Of a DNA stretch of 64,000 bases, positions 57,932 through 64,000 are shown piece by piece. The notes beneath the pieces were generated by a model that was given only the letters and a program-made list of their open reading frames with translations, made no database searches and was not told the origin of the DNA. Every line of letters starts with the position of its first letter. The first letter of the stretch is position 1. This DNA comes from Euphorbia lathyris (Eukaryota; Streptophyta; Magnoliopsida; Malpighiales; Euphorbiaceae): NCBI RefSeq assembly GCF_963576675.1, contig NC_088910.1, positions 86,114,104-86,178,103 of the forward strand, in the 5' to 3' direction. The position numbers and the translations under genes were made by a program.

Positions 57932-58566
57932 AATGTAAAAAAGGTCTTGAGTACTCTTTTTCCTTTAGTTAGCTTTTTTCCCATGAGGTTTTTTTTATTA
58001 AAGGTTTTAATGAGGCTCACATATAAGACCCGCTTGCTGTAATAATGCGTATCTCCAATCAATAAAAAGCAATTGTTCTATTGTCAATATTCTTTTTAAG
58101 TATTTCCTTGCAGCAATATAAATATTCCAGTCTAAAAAAGAAGGGGGGCATCCAATCCCACAAAAAGTACTGCTATCACATAGCTACTTTTTCTCCTCAA
58201 AGATAGGAGATCAATCTCATGGGCGGATCAATCCTTAATTGATCACCATTAAAGATAGAGTTAAAACATTTCTCGGACGCGAGATCTTTACACTCTCTTA
58301 CATCCTTCCCAAGGAAGGGTTCACAAGTCCTAAAGGTGGATCGATTCACCTCAAAGATAGGTAGCAAGACGATCCCTAAGGCAGCTTAACTTCCTCTAAA
58401 GGAATAAAACAGCTCCAAACCTTCACAAAGGTTCGCACAATGGAGTATGGCTGGCCACCTACTTCAAAACAAATCCTGAAAGCCTATAAATTTACTTACG
58501 CAAACGTAAAAGTAAAATAAATAATAGCAAGGATTAAACAACTGTACTTAAGTTTTACAAACAAAA
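57932..58566 (+). other. Element B spacer with internal polypurine tract
   Basis: Non-coding, matching 19496-20141. Purine run at 58134-58148 (AAAAAAGAAGGGGGG). GGCGGATC occurs again here. Confidence 0.7.
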
Positions 58567-59196
58567 CTAAACATTGATAGGATCATCCTCCTTAACATCC
58601 TTCTCGCCTGATGCGCCCTCTTGTGGGGCTTCCTTCTCAACGGCTCCGGATACGCCCAACAAAGAGACTTCCTTTTCCACAGAAGTAGTTCCCTCAAGAG
58701 GAAGAGCGCCGTCAGTTATCAGCTCCTCACCCGCCTTTGGAGGCACTTCTTCAAGGTCCACCAGCTTGATGCTAGCAGGAGGTTTGCTTTCTTCGGCGGA
58801 TCCCTTCATCCATTTCCGAACGTGATCACGGATGTAATCCTTGACGTCCGGGATTTTGCGATATTTAAGGACAACGTCCGGGTCGGGAACAGCGAACTCC
58901 GGATCTGTAAAATCAATCTCGGGATACGCCAGTCGGACATACGCCATGATCCATTCACCCTAAAAGAAAGCCTGCTCCCCTGTCATGAATTCAGCGTCTG
59001 CTAAGGCATCCTCATGCTCCTTAGCATCTGCTTCGATCTTTTCCTTCAGCTTCTGGATCTCAGCATCCTTGAGGGCAATGGCGAACGTGGCATTCGCGTT
59101 AGCATCAGCGACTTCTTTCTCCAACTTTTCTATAGTGGCCTTATCCGCCACACCTTGAAGGAGCTCAGCTTCCATGGCACGCAAGCGAGTATACAT
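58567..59196 (-). pseudogene. Element B antisense gene, last exon
   Basis: Starts at ATG 59196 directly after a TTGATAG acceptor; intron 59197-59302 is 106 bp and phase 0. Coiled coil (LEKEVADANANATFA, IQKLKEKIEADAKE), a TAG at about 58957-58959 (Tyr in A), then GEWIMAYVRLAYPEIDF and VLKYRKIPDVKDYIRDH. The end at 58567 agrees with A. Confidence 0.78.
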
Positions 59197-59302
59197 CTAT
59201 CAAGGCAAACAGTTCATTCAAACGAAAGAACAATAGCAAAACTCTCCCCAAAGGAGATCACTGATTCATCCAAACAATAACAAAAGGACAGAAGGAACTT
59301 AC

Positions 59303-59485
59303 CGTTAGAAGCTCCGTCTTTCCCATTTGGACATGGGCTGATCCTGGGATCTAGTTTTGGTTCTTCTGCACCTCGCCCAACTGACCAAGAGCCTCGTCCA
59401 GGTCATTGATGACAGACTCATTCTCCAAAGATCCCTTGATACCATGTTTGGCGGACCAGTAACCGCCCAGGTCAGGCTTCACCAT
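59303..59485 (-). pseudogene. Element B antisense gene, internal exon
   Basis: Begins MVKPDLGGYWSAKHG after a TTTGTGCAG acceptor, and ends ACG|GTAAG. A TAG occurs after KNQN, where A has Glu. Introns on both sides match those of A in position and phase. Confidence 0.75.
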
Positions 59486-59557
59486 CTGCACAAAGGTGGG
59501 AAGGTCAGAACTTAGATTCAAAATATGGCAAAAAGGAAAACGTAAAAACAGCTTACT

Positions 59558-60435
59558 TGTTCCTTCTCCACCAAAGGCATTGCGGATTTCATGGAATTCG
59601 CCATAAACTTTTGTCCGCCGGAAGCTATAGGCTTCCTCTTCTTCAGAGGCGGATCGGCCATTATATCCGCAGGATGTTTCCCTGCACCCTTTTGGGGATC
59701 CGTTGCTTGCCCTTTCTTTCGAGCCTCATCCTCCTTCATTTTCTTGCGCATCTCTACAAGAGCGTGATTGGCCTTAGATAAACCCCTGACAAAGAGAACA
59801 ATAAAGTAATCAAGGTTCAAAGAAAAAACAAAGTTACCTTGGTCAGATTCTGCAAACTTTGAGTAAATGAACTTGTCCCCTTCTCGACGAATCAAGGGAA
59901 TGTCATTCATCATAAAGTCCAAGGCGTCAGCGTATGTCCAAGCATCCGCCTTGACACTCTTCATGAGTTCCGCCACTACCTCATCACTATCTATCAAAAT
60001 GCGCATATGTCCCGCCATATGCAGAGGTTTGGCATTCCAGTATGATGGAAAGCCTAAAGACTCGCCCTCTTGTATCTTTACATAAAAGAATTTTTTGTCC
60101 CAAAGATGGACGTTGGACATCTTGCCACTAAACGGCGAATATACTCCAAACTTTGCAAAAGTAAGGAAAGATTCAGACTTTCGCTTTGACGGTTTATGAA
60201 ACGATCGAAAGACACGAGGGGTACACACTACCCCTAAGTTTGAAGCTAGATAACAATCTAAAGCTGGATCTAACCAGCCATTTGGATGTAATTGGCTAGC
60301 AGTGATGTCAAAATAAGCAAGGATGTCCGCCATCATCTTTGGAAGAGGAAGTCGAAACCCTCTTTCTACATGACTACTATATACAGACAGATATCCGCTT
60401 GGCGGACAGGCGGGTCGTTGATGGGCAGCCGCCAA
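59558..60435 (-). pseudogene. Element B antisense gene, Transposase_28-like exon
   Basis: Reads CPPSGYLSVYSSHVERGF, LPLPKMMADILAYFDIT, SQLHPNGWLD, SNLGVVCTPRVFR, KFFYVKIQEGESLGFPS, then a Lys-rich stretch MRKKMKEDEARKKGQ and the NLS-like PPLKKRKP, and ends at GAACAA|GTAAG (intron 59486-59557, 72 bp). Upstream, MSTTDLADLASRFPW is still readable but a stop (ACC TAG for A's ACT ATG) precedes the Met used here. The solo LTR at 60616 cuts off the N-terminus. Confidence 0.8.
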
Positions 60436-60615
60436 CTAGGTCTCATAGTTATTTATCCACGGAAAGCGACTCGCCAGATCCGCTAGATCCGTGGTGCTCA
60501 TGCGAGATGAAGTAGACTCCGCACGAGGCGCCTTTTTCCTAGACGGGGCAGAAGAAGAAGCCACCATCCCGGAAAAACGCCTAAAATCTATTGCCAGAGC
60601 AATACTAGTAACGAG

Positions 60616-62015
60616 TGATGGGTGTCGAATCCACCAAAAATAATTAATACTTTACTTGACCGAAATATGGATTTGTAACAAGGGTAAGCAAAGGTCGAAC
60701 CCAAGGGAATATTACTGACTCAAAACAATAATGACTTGAGAAATAAACAAAGTAAATAAACAGGGGGTTTTGATTTGTGAGGTTTAACCAATTGAGAATT
60801 TCAAATAAAATAAAATTAGCAAGAGTAAATATGATTTGTAAACAACGTTTGGAGAAATCCGATCAAGGGGGTTCGCAGGTAGGTAATTCACTCAGTATCG
60901 ATCACAGACAGATAAAATAGACTCTTATACACATACCGGATCGGTTTGGAGTATTCTTCCTTAATATTAAACTGGTCAAGCACCCGCGTATAACCAGTTC
61001 CTAATCAATAAATAATCATGCCTTAGCGGTCAAGATTTAATCTATTGACAGCCTGATGAATTAGAAAAACCCGATCTTAGCCAACCGACACTTAGCGTAG
61101 ACGATTCAGAAACTAAATTACTTGTTCATTCGACTCAAATAAACCTAATTAATTTTGTATTAATGTCACATGAAAGACAATCTCAGGTTGTCAAATCTGA
61201 ATCTATTCTTTCAAATACAAAACTAACCTAATTTATATCATCGATTGCTACTATGATTGGTTCGTTTAGGTTAAACTCTAACTTTACCAATTCAGCCGTA
61301 TGACAATCCAATTCAAAGAACGACCTGCAGTTATCATTCGAAGATTGAATAATCAATTGAGAATAAATCCCTAAATGCAATGAACAAATAAACGGTGCAT
61401 TAATAAGAATAATTAAAGCGCAACAGTCTCACGATAATGAAAAAAAACCTCCTTTGAATTAACTCTTAACCGAATATAGAAGTTTAGCTACGAATAGCCA
61501 TGGAAGAACACATGTTTCTGTTTCAAAGAGAGAACAAAATGATACTGAAAAAATAAAGCCTAAAAAGAACCTATTTTAAGAACGTAAATTAGGCTTTTTA
61601 TAGAGAAAAGCCTCTCCTAAAAATTAGCTAACCAAATAATCTTTTTCCTAATCACAAATCTTTTCTAATCTGTCATATCTCCTAATTTCGTGCATGCTTA
61701 GTCATTCCCAACTGTCCAGGTTCATTCTTGATAGAATAAGGGAGAGTCCTGATCAATTCTGGAATTTGCAATTCCCGAAATCCTTAGTTTTGGGCAAGAC
61801 TAACTCCATTTTCATTTTAGCTCCTCTGAATCAGCTCCAAATTCCCTTTTAGTCCAAATTTGCTTCAATTAAGTCCAATTCTGCTCCTTTTAATCATTTA
61901 AGTCCTATGGAGGCAAATCAAACCAAAACAAGCAATAATACCCAAAATAACACCAAATTAATTAAATAACCTAGCATTAAAGTGGACATTTGAACGTTGA
62001 ATTGGACACTTATCA
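60616..62015 (-). mobile_element. Solo LTR F (1.4 kb) in the antisense gene of B
   Basis: Flanked by ACGAG (60611-60615) and ACGGG (62016-62020). Ends are TGATGGGTGTC and GACACTTATCA, imperfect inverted termini. No coding frame inside. A minus-strand TATAAAAAGCC near 61590-61605 suggests minus orientation, with the LTR starting TGATAAGTGTCC at 62015. The absence of internal genes and the single copy indicate LTR-LTR recombination. Confidence 0.75.
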
Positions 62016-62020
62016 ACGGG

Positions 62021-62230
62021 GGAGGAAAGGTTTTGAATTCTACTTGAACGAGTTCGACCACTATTACGCGCCGAGTTACGCAACTCAGCTAAATTAGAGC
62101 TAACTGTATCTTCGGAGGAATAAGAATTTTCCGATGAAGAAGTAGTCCAGCTAACTACGATTTCAGGGGAAGAGGTCAAATTAAAAAGTTCGAAGGTCGA
62201 TTCAACGGATGAAGAAGAGCTCCTAAACAT
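62021..62230 (-). pseudogene. Element B antisense gene, N-terminal fragment
   Basis: From an ATG at 62230: VESTFELFNLTSSPEIVVSW, NLAELRNSARNSGRTRSS, matching the A copy (TFELFNLTTSSETVVSW). Ser/Glu-rich and not recognisable as a domain; separated from the rest by the solo LTR. Confidence 0.65.
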
Positions 62231-62533
62231 TCAGAAAAAATAGAATGAAAGAGATGAACTTACATGAAAGTAAAAGCTTGGAGGACTCTGAAACTCCTGG
62301 AAAAACTCTGGGCAAAGAAAACGCAAAGAAAATTGGAGAAGAAGAGCAAATGAGGAAGAAAGAGAAAGAGAGAAAGGAAGAAGGCGTTTTCTCTTTTCTC
62401 GAGCGGCGCGTCACAACACGTGTCACCCATCGATTGGCATCAAACAGAGTAACCATTAATGCAGGTAATCATGACGGCGCGCGAAGAAGCTCAAAAGCCC
62501 TAAAGGACTTTAAAGGAACTTTAGGGGGGCTTC

Positions 62534-63038
62534 TGATAACATTGTGATATTATCCCAAGGATCAAAAGGGATATTCGCCTAGAGCGCCACGTGTTGATCA
62601 TCTGATACCGGAGTATCACGGCGTATTGAACAAAGAGATCCGACAGGCGGATCACCAACACCTCACCACTAGAGATCCGCGGGCGAACCTGCGAGGCGAA
62701 TCGTCATAACCATTCAACCCGCCATTGAAACAGCTGAGCCGATCCCGCAATAAAGACCATTAACAAGCTATCAATAAGCTAACCTGCATACTTAAAGGAA
62801 ACCAGTAACCGCCATTAATGGAGCATTAATGGAGACTTTCTAGTTACTAATGGTTACAACTTCACTACTATATATAGCTTGCATCTCAAGCTTGGTACAC
62901 ACATTCACTTACCCTTTGTCAATTCAGTTTGCTCTCTTGTTCTTCGATACTAACTTTGGCATTGGAGCTTCCCCCCGTCGAACCCAACGACGCCCCCACA
63001 GAGACGGAAGTCCATCGGAAATTCTCCACTAGTCATCA
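62534..63038 (+). repeat. Element B 3' LTR
   Basis: Pairs with 51621-52129; lost a few bases of AAGCTATCAAGGTAC. TATA at 62869-62876. Confidence 0.93.
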
Positions 63039-63231
63039 ATATTGAATGTTAGTTTTTTATATATAATTATTAATTATTAATAAATTTTTAAAAAAACTAT
63101 AAATTTAAAGCTTTCTTGAAAAATAGTACCATATAATGTCTCCTACAAATAATATTGTTTTGTTGTGTTTATATATATTAAAATCTATTTTTACTGAAGA
63201 CAATTTTTGTAATTATATTAAAAGTAACCGT
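63039..63231. other. AT-rich spacer
   Basis: Nothing recognisable except the target duplication of B at its left end and that of the SINE-like insertion at its right end. Confidence 0.5.
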
Positions 63232-63296
63232 TGTGGTGGGACCTCTCCCCGGACCCTCGCTCAGCGGGGACGCGTAGTGCACCGGGCCGTCTATAC
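63232..63296 (+). mobile_element. SINE-tail-like 65-bp insertion
   Basis: A GC-rich 65-bp piece in AT-rich DNA, flanked by exact 13-bp repeats TAAAAGTAACCGT (63219-63231 and 63297-63309). It contains CCCCGGACCCTCGCTCAGCG and TAGTGCACCGGGC, which resemble the 3' part of plant tRNA-derived SINEs as I remember them. The flanking duplication points to a severely 5'-truncated retroposition. Confidence 0.6.
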
Positions 63297-63309
63297 TAAA
63301 AGTAACCGT

Positions 63310-63525
63310 AATTTTTAAGTACAATTGTAAAAAAATAGATAAAAAATGTGTTAACAAATAAGGTTGATAACTCTTAAAAAATTAAATCCGTTGATGGTAA
63401 ATAATTTTAAATTTTTTTTGTACAAAGTTATATAAATTTAGATATTTATCTAACACAAAACCAATAAAAAAATCAAAAGTATATGTATAGGAAAATAACC
63501 AACAAAACTATATAGTAATAATTTA
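63310..63525. other. AT-rich spacer
   Basis: No gene or element recognised. Confidence 0.5.
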
Positions 63526-64000
63526 GGGTAAATTTCATCTATGGTGTACAACCTTTACCCTATTTCACACTTTGGTGTACAACCTTCAATTTGTCTCACT
63601 AAAATGTACGAACTTAGGGGTGACCTCCCACTATGGTGTATAGCTGGTGAAAATGACCGATCAACGCCAATCAATGCGCCACCTCACCATTTTTCAACTT
63701 TAATTAAATACAACCCATATGCAATTACCAAAATACCCTTTATCTTTTCTCTATTTTACACTTATCCTTTCATCTCTTCATCTTCTTCCCTCTATTTCTT
63801 TCACTCTCTTCAAATTTCTTTCTCTCTCTAACTCATCTCTCTCTAGCCTTTTCTCTCTTTAATTTTCTTTCTCTCTCTAACTCACATCTCTCCCTAATTA
63901 ATTAATCATGTCCATTAATTAATTTATAACACTTTTGAATTCTGTAAATGTATTATATTTTCTTTTAATAAAACTGTTAAATGTTGTTTTGATTGGATAA
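63526..64000 (+). mobile_element. Second long-TIR element, cut by the window end
   Basis: Begins GGGTAAATTTCATCTATGGTGTACAACC and follows the left TIR of 765-2220 for about 130 bp with more mismatches, then a CT-rich interior (TCTCTCTAACTC) like that at 1150-1270. The right end lies outside the window. Confidence 0.7.

Larger units (their letters stand above)
51621..63038 (+). mobile_element. Element B: second copy of the A-family Tat element
   Basis: LTRs 51621-52129 and 62534-63038, flanks ACATT (51616-51620) and ATATT (63039-63043), one mismatch. Same gene order as A: gag, protease, RT, RNase H, integrase, spacer with purine tract, antisense spliced gene, LTR. A solo LTR is inserted at 60616-62015; without it the element is about 10.01 kb. 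About a dozen LTR differences by eye plus a small deletion in the 3' copy. Confidence 0.94.

Noticed and set aside
59786..59837. A 52-bp GTAACT...TTGTCAG intron in the B antisense gene
   Set aside because: Shorter than usual plant introns; splicing would shift into a stop, while B reads through without it. The A copy has an indel and a stop here, so it remains ambiguous.
63236..63290. GC-rich hairpin read as a terminator or tRNA
   Set aside because: No cloverleaf or A/B boxes in full; the flanking 13-bp duplication is better explained by retroposition.

Overview
This is a plant nuclear window, most likely a eudicot, made almost entirely of nested transposable elements. The evidence is two Ty3/gypsy Tat-type elements with antisense genes, one much larger Ogre/Tat-like element, a chromodomain Ty3/gypsy element, a Ty1/copia element, an L1-type LINE with an RNase H domain, and long-TIR DNA elements. 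I found no convincing host gene, tRNA, rRNA or CRISPR array. The species cannot be named from sequence alone.

Layout. 1-764 is AT-rich. 765-2220 is a long-TIR (MULE-like) element. A 5'-truncated LINE on the minus strand starts at 2749, is cut at 5509 and resumes at 42716-42952. The cut is element A (5510-42715), a Tat-type element with 520-bp LTRs. A is itself split twice. Element C (8314-15945), a nearly intact chromodomain element with 1.44-kb LTRs, sits in its protease. Element D (21317-40917, minus strand), a 19.6-kb Ogre/Tat-like element with about 2.9-kb LTRs, sits in its antisense gene. C and D have exact 5-bp target duplications; A has one mismatch. Removing C and D leaves A at about 9.96 kb. 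44090-49802 is a Ty1/copia element (E) with a 3' LTR but no visible 5' LTR. 51621-63038 is element B, a second copy of the A family. Without a 1.4-kb solo LTR (60616-62015) in its antisense gene it is about 10.01 kb. A 65-bp SINE-tail-like insertion lies at 63232-63296, and a second long-TIR element starts at 63526 and runs off the window.

How the parts work together. A, B, C, D and E each carry the usual gag-protease-RT-RNase H-integrase set (copia order in E), all broken by stops or frameshifts; C is broken by a single TGA. The most interesting content is accessory. D carries a six-exon gene opposite to its own gag-pol (25235-28189), with its own TATA box and a plant-mobile-domain-like protein; all five introns are phase 0. 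A and B carry a different spliced antisense gene downstream of integrase, with a Transposase_28-like region, a basic NLS-like patch and a coiled coil; its intron positions are the same in both copies. D also has what look like four successive gag-capsid-like modules between its gag start and its protease.

Relative age, from LTR differences counted by eye: C is youngest (about 5 substitutions in 1,442 bp); A and B are older (about 14 in 520 and about a dozen in 505). The LINE predates A. Most nonsense codons are CAA/CAG/CGA to TAA/TAG/TGA, the pattern expected from deamination of methylated cytosine in silenced repeats.
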